Numbered from the stretch's first letter, positions 9,005-18,145 are shown. The stretch is 64,000 bases of DNA from Vulcanisaeta souniana JCM 11219 (GCF_026000775.1 NZ_AP026830.1:1139056-1203055), one strand, 5' to 3'. Numbers and translations are program-made. The notes: generated by a model not told the origin, from the sequence alone.

Positions 9005-9727
9005 CTAGAGAAGCACCCTGTATAGTGAGGCTAGGATCAATGACATTAGGCTCGTGATGTAGATACCGTCAAAAACTCCAGCTCCACCGATCGATACGTA
9101 ACCCCTCATGGTCCTTATGACCCTCCCCACATTCAATATGTCAGCGCCCAGTAATGTCGATAGGGAGCCCAGGCTGTAGGAGAAGGCCAGTGGATTTGCG
9201 TGGAGTAGTGTTGTTGCTATTAGGGTGAATATTAGCGTGAGAAGGACCGGCAATGATGTCGGTAGTGTAATACCGATATTGGGTATTATCCTCGAACTCT
9301 GCCAAATGATCAGTGAGGATATGGCTAGCGATGCCGCAAATGCTACGATGACTACAATGCTTTTTGTTAAATACTCGGTTATTAGGTATATCGATATTAC
9401 TATTGGTATTACGGCACCACCAACATTCACCTCAAGGAATAATTTATCGACTCTCTGTATAATGATTGGTATTGGGAAGAACTTAATGAGGTCAGTGAAG
9501 GGCATGTAGTAGGTGACTTCGGCGATCATTATGTTCACGTAACTTGTCAATAATGAACCCAGCGTCAAGGTTAATGCTAATAATGGCTGAATACCAATAC
9601 TCACCAGTACCAGGAATATAAATAACAATAGGGGCGATATCACCAGGAGTCCTATGAAAAGGAGAATGCTCATGGGTAATGAAAATCTGATGCCCAACCT
9701 GGGCTTTACATCGTATCTAGTTGACAT
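9005..9727 (-). CDS. DUF1614-like polytopic membrane protein
   Basis: About 240 residues with seven or so hydrophobic helices, for example SILLFIGLLVISPLLLFIF, VVIVAFAASLAISSLIIW and SLPVLLTLIFTLIATTLL. The internal motif LTLGSLLTSYVNI and the late GGAGVFDGIYITSLMS resemble the DUF1614 family, whose role is unknown. There is no signal for an enzyme site. ATG 9727 is taken as the start because the longer frame begins at TTG. It lies downstream of the NfeD gene in the same orientation with a 37-nt gap, so the three membrane genes from 11936 down to 9005 may form one operon. Confidence 0.6.
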   Translation of the reverse strand: MSTRYDVKPRLGIRFSLPMSILLFIGLLVISPLLLFIFLVLVSIGIQPLLALTLTLGSLLTSYVNIMIAEVTYYMPFTDLIKFFPIPIIIQRVDKLFLEVNVGGAVIPIVISIYLITEYLTKSIVVIVAFAASLAISSLIIWQSSRIIPNIGITLPTSLPVLLTLIFTLIATTLLHANPLAFSYSLGSLSTLLGADILNVGRVIRTMRGYVSIGGAGVFDGIYITSLMSLILASLYRVLL

Positions 9728-9764
9728 GATCAATGGGAACTATGGTTGGGTTTAATAAACGTAA

Positions 9765-11102
9765 CTAACTCAGCGGCTTAACGAGGAGCGTATCATCCTT
9801 GATACCGACGATTAGGACCTTTGAGTCTCTCCTAACGCTCTCAAGTGCCATAGCCCTCCAGTACTCGCCCCTGACTTTTACGTAACCGACCTCGTCCTTA
9901 TTAATATCATCAACTGCAACCCCAACATCATTAATAGGCCAATATAACTTCTCGGAGAGAGGTTTAGTCCTTATTATGCCTATTACCTTAGCTGCGATAA
10001 AACCTCCAAAGCCACCAACAAAGGCAACCAGTGTGTAGAGGACTATCCTTGCCTCAACTTGGTTAGTGGCTATTAACCATGATGGGGATGAATAGGTTGG
10101 TTGCAGTAACACAATGCCCAGCACAGTAAGTACTAGGCCTGTAATGAACAGTGCCATGTGTGTTGTGAAGCCTGCATGAACATCTATGGCTATTGCCGCT
10201 AAGCCTATTATTAATAACGTCAGGCCTAGCCAGTTAATCGGTAATCCTGTCATTAATGGTATTAACATTAGAATAATGCCAACACCAGCTAGGTAGTAAT
10301 GCCTTACTGCAAAACCAACAATAGCCAGTAATAGGCCTAGTCCACTCAGTAGGTCCTGGATAGTGGAATTTAGTAGAGCTTCATAGACCTGGTAACCAAT
10401 GCCAGGCTGGTAATACGTAATTTCAGGATCAATCACGTAATACGTAACCCCATTTATCGCACTACCATTTATTTCATTAAGTAGTGAATTTATATTACTC
10501 GCCACGAAGTTTATGACACCGTACTTAAGCGCGTCCTCAGGACTAAGGTTAGTGTTGTAGAATACGCAGTCATGGGCAAAGGTTGCATTTCTATCCCTAA
10601 ATTCAGCAACCTCAATGAAGTACTGACTGATTGCATTGAGTATCTTACTCTCGTTTATGAACTCTTCCTGCCCAGTTATTGGGTTTATCTCGACGGGTTG
10701 GCAGGAACCTATAACCGTGCTGGGGGCCATTGCGGCTATCGTTGTTGATATAAGAACCAACGTGCCCGCAGACCAGGCATATGAACCGACGGGATAAACG
10801 AAACCTATCACAGGCACGCTGGCGTTCTCAATACTCGACACAATACTCAACGCGGCATCTAATTCACCACCTGGTGTCTCGAATAATATCAATAACGTTG
10901 AGTTAGGCGTTGATTCAGCAAGTTGCAGCGCATTCTGTAGCTCCTCGTATGTTAAGTCCGTGATCTCGCCATTAAGGTTAAATACGTATACCTCATGAAT
11001 AACATACGTATTAGAACCAGGCGTTAGTGCGTGTATTACTGGCGCCACTAATAATGCGGCGATAAAGATTACTAGTATTGACACCTCACGTTTCATCTTC
11101 AT
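9765..11102 (-). CDS. NfeD-type membrane-bound ClpP-class serine protease
   Basis: A 445-residue protein with a signal-type N-terminal helix (residues ~5-25), a ClpP-class protease domain (~30-230), four or five membrane helices (~245-385) and a C-terminal OB-fold NfeD domain (~390-445, GVAVDDINKDEVGYVKVRGE). Catalytic candidates are the Ser in YAWSAGT and the Lys in INESKILN, equivalent to the Ser/Lys dyad of the Pyrococcus p-stomatin protease PH1510. ETPGGELDAA is the conserved substrate loop. The protease cleaves the C-terminus of its partner stomatin in Pyrococcus. The stomatin gene lies directly upstream with a 9-nt gap, as expected for this pair. Confidence 0.9.
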   Translation of the reverse strand: MKMKREVSILVIFIAALLVAPVIHALTPGSNTYVIHEVYVFNLNGEITDLTYEELQNALQLAESTPNSTLLILFETPGGELDAALSIVSSIENASVPVIGFVYPVGSYAWSAGTLVLISTTIAAMAPSTVIGSCQPVEINPITGQEEFINESKILNAISQYFIEVAEFRDRNATFAHDCVFYNTNLSPEDALKYGVINFVASNINSLLNEINGSAINGVTYYVIDPEITYYQPGIGYQVYEALLNSTIQDLLSGLGLLLAIVGFAVRHYYLAGVGIILMLIPLMTGLPINWLGLTLLIIGLAAIAIDVHAGFTTHMALFITGLVLTVLGIVLLQPTYSSPSWLIATNQVEARIVLYTLVAFVGGFGGFIAAKVIGIIRTKPLSEKLYWPINDVGVAVDDINKDEVGYVKVRGEYWRAMALESVRRDSKVLIVGIKDDTLLVKPLS

Positions 11103-11111
11103 GGTTACCCC

Positions 11112-11936
11112 TTACGTTGTGCCTGAACCCTCTTGTTGCTTCTTAAGTGCAGCGGCGGCAAGCGTCGACATTGCTGTAACCTCCAGCGAACTGGGCACAA
11201 CCAGGACCAGGTTATGCTCCTTGGCAACCTCCAGCAGGGTATCGAGCTGCCTAAGGGATAGGGATATCGTGTTCTTCGCATAGGTCTCCGCGGCCTTTAG
11301 GTACATCTGCGATGCCTCATAGTCAGCCTGGGCCAGAATAACCTTGGCCCTCCTCATCCTCTCAGCCTCTGCCTGGGCTGCCATGGCCCTAACCAGACTG
11401 TCAGGTAACTTTATGTCCTTTATGGCGACGGCAGTGACCTTAACGCCCCATGGACTTACGTGTTCATCAATGATCGAAGCTATCTTCTTGGCAACCTCCT
11501 CCCTCTGCGTGAGCAGTGTGTCCAGGTCAACCATGCCAATAACATCCCTTAAAACCGCTGCTCCCAGTGTCACCGTGGCGCTCCTGTAGTCAGTGACTGA
11601 AAGCACTGCCTTGGATGCGTCAATGACTCTCATGTACACTGCAGCGTCGATTGTGACCTCAACGTTGTCCTTAGTTAGGGCCCTCTGACTAGATAGGTCT
11701 ATTGATAGGACCCTGAGGTCCATTGTTATGGGTCTGTCGATAACTGGTATGATGAACACAATCCCAGGACCGTAAATACCCTTGTACTTACCAAGCCTAA
11801 GCTTAACGATCCTCTGGTACTCAGGGACTATCCTAATTGAGTACGCTAGTATAGCTATGACTATTATTAGTAGTACTATTGCTAGAAATGCCGCAACTAT
11901 TAATGTGCCCGCCTGAAGTAATACTTGAGCAAGCAT
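11112..11936 (-). CDS. SPFH/Band-7 (stomatin-like, slipin) membrane protein
   Basis: A 274-residue stomatin homologue. An N-terminal hydrophobic hairpin (AFLAIVLLIIVIAILAYSI) is followed by the SPFH domain (IVPEYQRIVKLRLGKYKG onward, with LRVLSIDL and VSPWGVKVTAVAIKDIKLP) and a coiled-coil tail rich in Ala, Glu and Arg (AAQAEAERMRRAKVILAQA). Proteins of this type form oligomeric membrane microdomains and are substrates of NfeD proteases. Its last residues (SLEVTAMSTLAAAALKK) form the hydrophobic C-terminal patch that such proteases recognise. It heads the operon with nfeD. Confidence 0.9.
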   Translation of the reverse strand: MLAQVLLQAGTLIVAAFLAIVLLIIVIAILAYSIRIVPEYQRIVKLRLGKYKGIYGPGIVFIIPVIDRPITMDLRVLSIDLSSQRALTKDNVEVTIDAAVYMRVIDASKAVLSVTDYRSATVTLGAAVLRDVIGMVDLDTLLTQREEVAKKIASIIDEHVSPWGVKVTAVAIKDIKLPDSLVRAMAAQAEAERMRRAKVILAQADYEASQMYLKAAETYAKNTISLSLRQLDTLLEVAKEHNLVLVVPSSLEVTAMSTLAAAALKKQQEGSGTT

Positions 11937-12027
11937 TGCCTTATTCTTTCCAGGGATCTTAATAAACCTTGTTATCTACCGTAAAAATTAGAAAATTCAC
12001 AACGTGTAAAATTATCAATCTATTAAC

Positions 12028-12540
12028 TTAACGATATGCACCACGCTCACCCTTATCCTTTAAGTAATCACCCAGTGCTATCAGAGCAAAGCCCATAATG
12101 AGGAGTAATATACCGATACCAAAGAGGTGAAGGGTCGCTGGATATTGTCCTATGAACACGTTAACAACATAACCATCACCCACATAAGCACAGTGCGATC
12201 TGCCAAAGATCTCAATTGATCCAGAGACCATAGGCGTTATAAATACATTATTAAAACCAGCGGGTATGTAACTCCCATAGGTTATGCTTGTACCGTTTGA
12301 GTAATCCACGTGTACTTCAATGGATATTAATAATGAGCTGCCCATTGTATTTATTACCTGCTCTATTTCATTATTCACTAGGTAACCATTAATGATCCTG
12401 TTCAGTACCCCCATACACGTGGTGGCATTAACATGCTCATACGATATAACTGATTCCTGGTGCGAATAGTACATGGGTATTAGCGATGCTATGATTAACA
12501 CAATCCCAACAATTAACATAACCCGATGCCTACTAACCAT
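12028..12540 (-). CDS. Bitopic extracellular-domain membrane protein, function unknown
   Basis: 170 residues with a membrane helix at each end: VMLIVGIVLIIASLIPMYY at residues ~8-26 and LHLFGIGILLLIMGFALIAL at ~139-158, then the charged tail GDYLKDKGERGAYR. The ~110 residues between them would face the outside and contain two cysteines (TTCMG and SHCAY) that could form a disulfide. I recognise no domain. It lies 91 nt upstream of the stomatin-NfeD operon in the same direction and might be transcribed with it. Confidence 0.55.
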   Translation of the reverse strand: MVSRHRVMLIVGIVLIIASLIPMYYSHQESVISYEHVNATTCMGVLNRIINGYLVNNEIEQVINTMGSSLLISIEVHVDYSNGTSITYGSYIPAGFNNVFITPMVSGSIEIFGRSHCAYVGDGYVVNVFIGQYPATLHLFGIGILLLIMGFALIALGDYLKDKGERGAYR

Positions 12541-12640
12541 AGTCCATCATTAATTTACTTCACCAAACCATAAATCCCTTATCCCACTCACTAAACCCTG
12601 AGGAAAGGCAGTGGGTTTACTTGGTCACGTAAAACGTTGA

Positions 12641-12650
12641 GTTTATAAAT
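12641..12650 (+). promoter_or_regulatory. TATA box of the phosphoribosyltransferase gene
   Basis: GTTTATAAAT is centred 26 nt before ATG 12672, the spacing of a leaderless archaeal transcript. No Shine-Dalgarno sequence lies between it and the start. Confidence 0.55.
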
Positions 12651-12671
12651 GCACCCCTTCCACAAGTCATA

Positions 12672-13211
12672 ATGGCGGACTACCACCGGTATAAATGGGA
12701 AGATATTGAAAGGGGAGCCTTGAAGTTGGTTCAGGACATCCTGATGAATGGGTTTAAACCCGATGTGATAATGGGAATTTCTAAGGGTGGCGTTGTGCTG
12801 GCATCGTTGTTATCCGACATGATGGGGGTTCCCGTGGATTTAATGCAATTGACGCATTGGGACTTTGGCAAGTCCAGAGATCGGGTCGTCATTAAGTATA
12901 GGCCGAGCATTGATGTAAGGAACCTTAATGTGTTGTTAATCGATGATGTAAGCGATACTGGATTAACACTTAGTGCTGCTAAGGAGGAATTAGCCCGTGC
13001 AGGCGCGGGCGAGGTTAGGACCGCTGTCTTGGACTACAAGGTATTATCCAGCAAGTACGTCCCTGATTACTACGCCTATAGATGGGTGAAGTGGGTTTAC
13101 ATAGTGTATCCGTGGGAGAATTTCGAAACCTTCAGAAACCTTAGCATTAATGAGGCAAAGGTGGTATTTGCCGACCATGAGTTGGTTAAATTGCAGGAAC
13201 TAATGAAGTAG
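12672..13211 (+). CDS. Purine-type phosphoribosyltransferase
   Basis: 179 residues of type I phosphoribosyltransferase fold. The PRPP-binding loop is VLLIDDVSDTGLTLSAA at residues ~98-114, and the flexible-loop and pyrophosphate strand MGISKGGVVLASLLSD is at ~40-55. The length and the C-terminal PWENFETFRN motif match archaeal hypoxanthine/guanine/xanthine phosphoribosyltransferase-like proteins, which salvage purine bases to nucleotides. The exact base preference cannot be read. It is convergent with the radical-SAM gene, with 14 nt between stops, and has its own promoter. Confidence 0.85.
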   Translation: MADYHRYKWEDIERGALKLVQDILMNGFKPDVIMGISKGGVVLASLLSDMMGVPVDLMQLTHWDFGKSRDRVVIKYRPSIDVRNLNVLLIDDVSDTGLTLSAAKEELARAGAGEVRTAVLDYKVLSSKYVPDYYAYRWVKWVYIVYPWENFETFRNLSINEAKVVFADHELVKLQELMK

Positions 13212-13225
13212 TAACTATTTAGTTC

Positions 13226-14911
13226 TCACTGTTGTTCCTCATCGTTAATGGATGAGCCATACATCTCCAGGAGCTTAGGGGCCTCCACCTTCGACACGAG
13301 TTTTCTATCCTTAATCTCAGCGGCAATCTGGTCAAGCCTCTCATACATCGACCTAACCCTCCCCTCCACATAATTAATGAAGTAGTTAACCGCAGCCCTA
13401 ACAGGCCAATACTGTGGGCCTCTTAGGTAGAAGTGATTAACAATATCCTTAGCCCAGTAAATACTGTGCTCAAACATCTTCTTCATTAGCTCGATGTGCT
13501 CAGGCATTAGGTTGTACTTAATTATCCAGCCATCCTTCTCAGCCCTAATATGGTTCATGGGTACGTAGAACATGGGCACAACCAGGCTCCTGTAGGGCCT
13601 TATTCTATCAAGGAGTTCTATCGTTTCCATAACATCATCCTCAGTCTCGCCAGGTAATCCAACAATCACGGTTAGGGCAGGTATAAGCTTAATATCATGC
13701 ATTACACCCAATGCCTCTTCAACGACGTCCCACCAATCCTCAATCTTAAACGGTGCGGCCTTACCGGGCATTATGGCTTTGGCTAACCTCCTGGAGCCAG
13801 TCTCAAGACCTACCTGGGCACCCCACCAGTCCTGGTGTTCATCCTCAATGATCTCCGCTATCTTTGTGGCTAACTTATCATACTTCTTCTCGGCAATTAA
13901 AACCGAAGCTAGGGTCGTGTGGCTCCAGGCTATTGTCAGATAGTACCTCTTAACAAGTTTATGTAGCGCGATTAACTTATCAGGGTTTAACTCAATGCCT
14001 GTTGATCCATATAGCGGTACATCATCAGAGTGTATCAGGCCATGTACTATGCCGTGTTTCACATGCAGTTTCAACTCCTCCTCAATCTTCTCCAGTGGAT
14101 ACCACCTAAGTGGCCTTAGGGTTACTGAGCAAAAGGCACAGCCCCTTGGGCATCCTCTACCGATCTCAACGAATCCATTAATGGCGGGGTACTTTATTGA
14201 TGGTATCTCATCAATGCTTGGCACGTCATTTACACCAACATACACATACCTAGGCACAGGTTCGTTATTTAGGATCCTCCTCACTACCTCAACTGCAAGT
14301 TTCTCGCCCTCACCGTCAAACACAGAATCAATGCCGAAGAAGCCCATTAATTCCGGTAGGTATAGCCATTGCCACGCGGAGGGCCCGCCAACAACCACCT
14401 TAAGCCCGTTATTCCTCTTAGCATCCATTACGTACGGCCTTATCCTCGTCATGAACCTCCTGAAGGAGTAGGCATTTAGTGATTCCCTGCCTACAATGGC
14501 TGACCAGGTAGATGATGGTGGGTTAAATCCGAAGTAATCATGGTGACTGAGCATGAGAATCCTAGCGCTGGGTATGTACTTATGCACGTGATCGGGGTCA
14601 ATTATTGCAGCACTAATGCCTGCATCAAGCAGTGCGGCTTCTATTTTTCTCATACCGTAGGGTGCTTGATGCGGCCTACCGTATTTATCAACCTTCATTT
14701 TAGGCATTGCAATATACTCATGAATCCACTCACCAATCTTCCTGAAGGGCCCTACAGTTATGAATAATGGGCCTGTTGTCACGAACCCGAGGAACTCCTT
14801 ACCATGATAATTGCTCATCATCGATCGATCCGTGGTCAACACGACATCATACCTTGGCAATACCATTAGTAAAGGCAGGGAGATTGTTCCTTTAAAAGCT
14901 TTTACCGCCAT
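13226..14911 (-). CDS. Radical SAM protein with N-terminal B12-binding-like domain
   Basis: A 561-residue protein. The first ~200 residues have a Rossmann-like segment with RILMLSHHDYFGFNPPSS and VVVGGPSAWQW, the layout of B12-binding-type radical-SAM proteins, but without the clear D-x-H-x-x-G cobalamin motif. The radical-SAM core begins near residue 250 with EIGRGCPRGCAFCSV, a C-x3-C-x2-C site for a 4Fe-4S cluster. LTVIVGLPGETEDDVMETI is the late family motif. It is likely an archaeal methyltransferase-like or tailoring enzyme of unknown substrate. It starts 85 nt from a divergent gene. Confidence 0.8.
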   Translation of the reverse strand: MAVKAFKGTISLPLLMVLPRYDVVLTTDRSMMSNYHGKEFLGFVTTGPLFITVGPFRKIGEWIHEYIAMPKMKVDKYGRPHQAPYGMRKIEAALLDAGISAAIIDPDHVHKYIPSARILMLSHHDYFGFNPPSSTWSAIVGRESLNAYSFRRFMTRIRPYVMDAKRNNGLKVVVGGPSAWQWLYLPELMGFFGIDSVFDGEGEKLAVEVVRRILNNEPVPRYVYVGVNDVPSIDEIPSIKYPAINGFVEIGRGCPRGCAFCSVTLRPLRWYPLEKIEEELKLHVKHGIVHGLIHSDDVPLYGSTGIELNPDKLIALHKLVKRYYLTIAWSHTTLASVLIAEKKYDKLATKIAEIIEDEHQDWWGAQVGLETGSRRLAKAIMPGKAAPFKIEDWWDVVEEALGVMHDIKLIPALTVIVGLPGETEDDVMETIELLDRIRPYRSLVVPMFYVPMNHIRAEKDGWIIKYNLMPEHIELMKKMFEHSIYWAKDIVNHFYLRGPQYWPVRAAVNYFINYVEGRVRSMYERLDQIAAEIKDRKLVSKVEAPKLLEMYGSSINDEEQQ

Positions 14912-14996
14912 TTAAGACTCTCACTAGGGTTTTATCCACGGGCAACGCCTACAACTTAAATAGGGAATATTAAATGCCCGCGGAATCACCGCCTGT

Positions 14997-15719
14997 ATGG
15001 AGATTATACAATTAATAGGTACATCAAGGGAGGAAGTGGACAGGGTGATGGAAGTTATTGAGTGGGCGCTGGAGGAACTTGGGGTGCCGAGCAATGACAT
15101 TATGGTTTACGTAACTGATGATCATAATAAGGTAAGGGAGGCATTGGGTATGAGTACCGTCACCCATGAGGAATGGCCTATAAAGTGTATCAATGTTGGT
15201 ATTGACGAACCCGTAGTCATATCAGTAATACCAAGCAAACTACTTCAGTTGGAGGAGAGCCGCATGCGGGTTATACTCCTGCGTGAGGTGGCCCTCATAA
15301 AGGTTATGAGGGATCCCGTACTATCAAGCACTTGGAGCATACCACAGAGTATAGATGATCAGGTGGTGCATAGGGTCTCCCTGGCCCTACTTAAGAGGAC
15401 CATTGACCTAGTAATAGCGCAATCACAGTCATTAATCCAGCACCTAATTAATGCATTTAATGGTGATGAGATAATGAGATTATTGTCAGCTTGCCAACCA
15501 ACAGTTGACTGTGCAATAACTGTATTGGCCCTAGACGTACCATTAAGTATAGAGGCCTCGGGAAACGTCGGCTTAGGTAGATCACTATGGAATAACTTAA
15601 CCAGGGGTTTAGATAATGATTTCACCAGGAGGTATGAGGACTTTAGGGACTTTGTTAGGAATAACTTTAATGTGGAGAATACGTATAATTATTTGCTAAT
15701 GATGTTCAGGAGATCATAA
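14997..15719 (+). CDS. Hypothetical protein
   Basis: A 240-residue mixed alpha/beta protein without recognisable motifs. The N-terminal ~80 residues alternate strands and helices (MEIIQLIGTSREEVDRVMEV), while residues ~85-160 are helical and include the LREVALIK segment, which lacks the H-E-x-x-H of a metalloprotease. The 3' end overlaps the convergent phosphoglycolate phosphatase gene by 6 nt. A TATA-like ACTTAAATAGG is ~40 nt upstream, with an ATG that begins an intact frame. Probably an archaeal lineage-specific gene. Confidence 0.55.
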   Translation: MEIIQLIGTSREEVDRVMEVIEWALEELGVPSNDIMVYVTDDHNKVREALGMSTVTHEEWPIKCINVGIDEPVVISVIPSKLLQLEESRMRVILLREVALIKVMRDPVLSSTWSIPQSIDDQVVHRVSLALLKRTIDLVIAQSQSLIQHLINAFNGDEIMRLLSACQPTVDCAITVLALDVPLSIEASGNVGLGRSLWNNLTRGLDNDFTRRYEDFRDFVRNNFNVENTYNYLLMMFRRS

Positions 15720-16421
15720 CCTAGGTAGGTAGTACCTTATGAAATCCGCGACACCCTTACCACTGGGCTTCTCCAGCACTATCCTCGCCCTTTTCTTAAG
15801 TTCATCAGTTGCGTTAGACACTGCCACTCCATAACCAACAATTTCCATGGCCTCTACATCAGTGTCGCTATCACCGATGTAAACAACGTCACTGCAGCCA
15901 ATACCCATTGCACTACAGATATACTTAATGCCAACCGCCTTACTCGAGTTGATTGGTTGCAGATGAAGCGCATAGCCACTATGAGAAACCCTCACCCTAT
16001 TTTCCAGGTTCATTTTCCTTAGCTCTATCTTAACGGCATTAACCAAATCAAGCGGATCACCAGGTGCCCACAGCGTTATGTCAAACCTCCTATAATTAAA
16101 TTGATAGGTTGGCCTTAAATCAGGAATAGCCTTCATGAGCCTTAAGGCCGCATCCCTCAAATTCAAGTCTTCGCATAATTCACGGACCTCCCCATTATAA
16201 TCCACGAGACAACCATTCTCGGCAATAAGGGGTGATCCCCTGGGTAGTCCTATATAGCGCGCAAGTGCCTGCGTGACCACCAGGGCATTGCCAGTGACAA
16301 GACCAACTACGTACCTTCCCACGATATCCTGTATAGCAGCTATTGCCTCAGGCTCCAGTGCCTCCGTATCTCTATCCCTTGTTAGAGTACCGTCTATATC
16401 GAGAAGTACAGCCTTAACCAT
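15714..16421 (-). CDS. Archaeal phosphoglycolate phosphatase (HAD, Cof-type)
   Basis: A 235-residue HAD protein. Motif I is LLDIDGTLTRDRD (nucleophile Asp-8), motif II is VGLVTGNALVV, motif III uses the Lys in NSSKAVGIKY, and motif IV is VVYIGDSDTDVEAMEIVG. The C2B cap lies between residues ~85 and 155. This arrangement and length match archaeal phosphoglycolate phosphatases of the TA0175 type, which clear 2-phosphoglycolate. Sucrose- and other sugar-phosphatases are related alternatives. It ends 6 nt inside the convergent hypothetical gene and follows the metalloprotease-like gene upstream by 27 nt. Confidence 0.85.
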   Translation of the reverse strand: MVKAVLLDIDGTLTRDRDTEALEPEAIAAIQDIVGRYVVGLVTGNALVVTQALARYIGLPRGSPLIAENGCLVDYNGEVRELCEDLNLRDAALRLMKAIPDLRPTYQFNYRRFDITLWAPGDPLDLVNAVKIELRKMNLENRVRVSHSGYALHLQPINSSKAVGIKYICSAMGIGCSDVVYIGDSDTDVEAMEIVGYGVAVSNATDELKKRARIVLEKPSGKGVADFIRYYLPRL

Positions 16422-16448
16422 TAATGCCCTAATTCCTGAACCCCTAAT

Positions 16449-17117
16449 TTACCTTTGCATTACGATAATCTCCCTAGGCCTAACCTCATCACGCCACTTA
16501 AGATTCATTAACGCGTTCTCATCATGGTAATAAACCCAATCAGTAACCCACCTACCCGTTATTAGGTAAATCACCAGTGCTGTGGCAACCAACTCGTGCC
16601 TACTCAGGGCTTTAATAAGTACCGCAATCGTTAATGCCATGGTAGCCGATACTCCAATGAGAATGTGGGGAAGGAAATCAAGCAGTACGTTGTTAAAGGG
16701 TATTGCCAACGCTATGAGAAATATTAATGGAGAAATAATAAGAAACAGCGGCTCGCCCCTCTTCGGCGCTAATTTAAATAGTAATGATGGCGGCCGTTGA
16801 TAGAGAACGTGATGGAAAACCTCATGCATAAGAACTCTACCGAGGAAAGTTCTTGGCCCATTCATAAGTTCGGTAGAGACGTATATAATTGAGGTTAACC
16901 GATGCGGTACGTATACCGCATACGCCCCGAATAACTCAGTCATTGTGTCGGACCTTATGACCTTCACTGGGTCATAATCATGATTAATTAATGACTTGTT
17001 TATTCTATTAATAAATGATTGAAAATCTATGATACCCATTTCAAAATCGTAAAGTGCCAGGCGTAATTCATTAATGATATCCTCGTACTTCCCCACCCAG
17101 TCGGGTTTTCCCTTCAT
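16449..17117 (-). CDS. Membrane protein with HExxH metallopeptidase-like motif
   Basis: 222 residues. A zinc-metallopeptidase motif HEVFHHVLY (H-E-x-x-H, at residues ~98-106) sits inside a helix that follows FLGRVLM. Two membrane helices come after it: LFLIISPLIFLIALAIPF and ILIGVSATMALTIAVLIK. A second conserved patch, SRHELVATALVIY, near residue 170 could give the third zinc ligand (Glu or His), as in M48- and M56-type membrane peptidases. The N-terminal region is helical and soluble. No protease activity is shown. It shares orientation with the phosphatase downstream, 27 nt away. Confidence 0.6.
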   Translation of the reverse strand: MKGKPDWVGKYEDIINELRLALYDFEMGIIDFQSFINRINKSLINHDYDPVKVIRSDTMTELFGAYAVYVPHRLTSIIYVSTELMNGPRTFLGRVLMHEVFHHVLYQRPPSLLFKLAPKRGEPLFLIISPLIFLIALAIPFNNVLLDFLPHILIGVSATMALTIAVLIKALSRHELVATALVIYLITGRWVTDWVYYHDENALMNLKWRDEVRPREIIVMQR

Positions 17118-17183
17118 TCTTCATCATAATTTTACCTATAGATACCTATATTTAAATCATAGTAAGCAATATCCAGATTGCAC

Positions 17184-18062
17184 CTACTTAGACTTTTTTA
17201 AAACCAGCATGTAATGATAAGGAGAGACCTCTACGTAGTCCTCCCTCACAAAATCTCCACTGAAGTAATGCTCAACTTCCTCAGGGCTCAGCTTAAACGG
17301 GGGTCCAAACACCACACCCTCCTTAAATTCAATAATTAACAACTTACCGCCAGGTCTCAGGATCCTACTTATCTCCCTAACAGCTGCTTCCTTATCCTCA
17401 ATATCATGAAATACGTTGGACATAAAGGCCAAGTCAACACTATTACTTGGTATTGATGTACTTGTAACGTCCTCATTAAGTATGGTCACATTGCTGTAAT
17501 TACTGAACTTCCTACGAACATCCTCGATCGCCACCTCATCAACGTCAACGCAGTAGAGCCTTGATGCATAATCCTTGAAGAAGTTGCAGTAATAGCCATC
17601 GCCGCATCCTAAGTCAGCAATAACCATGCCATTACTTACATAGGGTTTTAGGAAGTCGTACTTCGTGAAATCCTCGGCATGCCTGTGGTGACTACCGTGA
17701 TGGCCATGGCCACCATGATGCTCACCATGTGTCGGTCCCTGCGCCTCAGTTAATTTGCCCTCGATAAAGGCCTTGATTGCATCCTCAACACGGCCTTCGA
17801 ATATGTATATCTTGATTCCCCTTTCAACGGCCCATCTATAGCCTGGAGGACCTATTTCGGAGAGTATTACCGTGTTAACTCCACGATCAAGCAAACTCCT
17901 CAACATGAACACACCCCTTACCTGCTGTGCATACCTCGCTGGGTTTTCATATCGCTCAATTAACTTGTAGTTGCCACTATCCTCAACCTCAATTATCCAC
18001 ACCTCGTCTCCCTCACCAGGTCCAGAGACAAAGCCATTACTTACGGATATTGCTATTCTCAT
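17184..18062 (-). CDS. Fusion of NifX/NifB-type cofactor-binding domain, His-rich linker and SAM methyltransferase
   Basis: 292 residues in three parts. Residues 1-100 resemble the dinitrogenase iron-molybdenum cofactor family (RIAISVSNGFVSGPGEGDEV, then VILSEIGPPGYRWAVERGIK). Residues ~105-130 are a His/Gly linker (HGEHHGGHGHHGSHHRHAED) with 11 His in 20 residues. Residues ~135-292 are a class I SAM methyltransferase: motif I VIADLGCGDGYYCNF, acidic CVDVDEVAI, EDVTSTSIPSNSVDLAFMSN and ILRPGGKLLIIEFKEG. The linker may bind a metal such as Ni, Co or Fe. The methyl acceptor is unknown. Only the architecture is seen; a role in handling a metal or metalloid is inferred. Confidence 0.8.
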   Translation of the reverse strand: MRIAISVSNGFVSGPGEGDEVWIIEVEDSGNYKLIERYENPARYAQQVRGVFMLRSLLDRGVNTVILSEIGPPGYRWAVERGIKIYIFEGRVEDAIKAFIEGKLTEAQGPTHGEHHGGHGHHGSHHRHAEDFTKYDFLKPYVSNGMVIADLGCGDGYYCNFFKDYASRLYCVDVDEVAIEDVRRKFSNYSNVTILNEDVTSTSIPSNSVDLAFMSNVFHDIEDKEAAVREISRILRPGGKLLIIEFKEGVVFGPPFKLSPEEVEHYFSGDFVREDYVEVSPYHYMLVLKKSK

Positions 18063-18135
18063 ATCCGATATCGGACTCGATTACTTATTTAAAAAGGTTA
18101 CGCGCGACTCCGCGAAACAAGTAACAAGTAGGTTT

Positions 18136-18145
18136 GATTTAAAAA
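18136..18145 (+). promoter_or_regulatory. TATA box of the proteasome alpha gene
   Basis: GATTTAAAAA is centred about 32 nt before ATG 18173, implying a leader of only 5-8 nt. Confidence 0.5.

Noticed and set aside
14540-14767. 75-codon plus-strand frame with several cysteines and histidines
   Set aside because: It is antisense to the radical-SAM gene, whose frame has clear family motifs.
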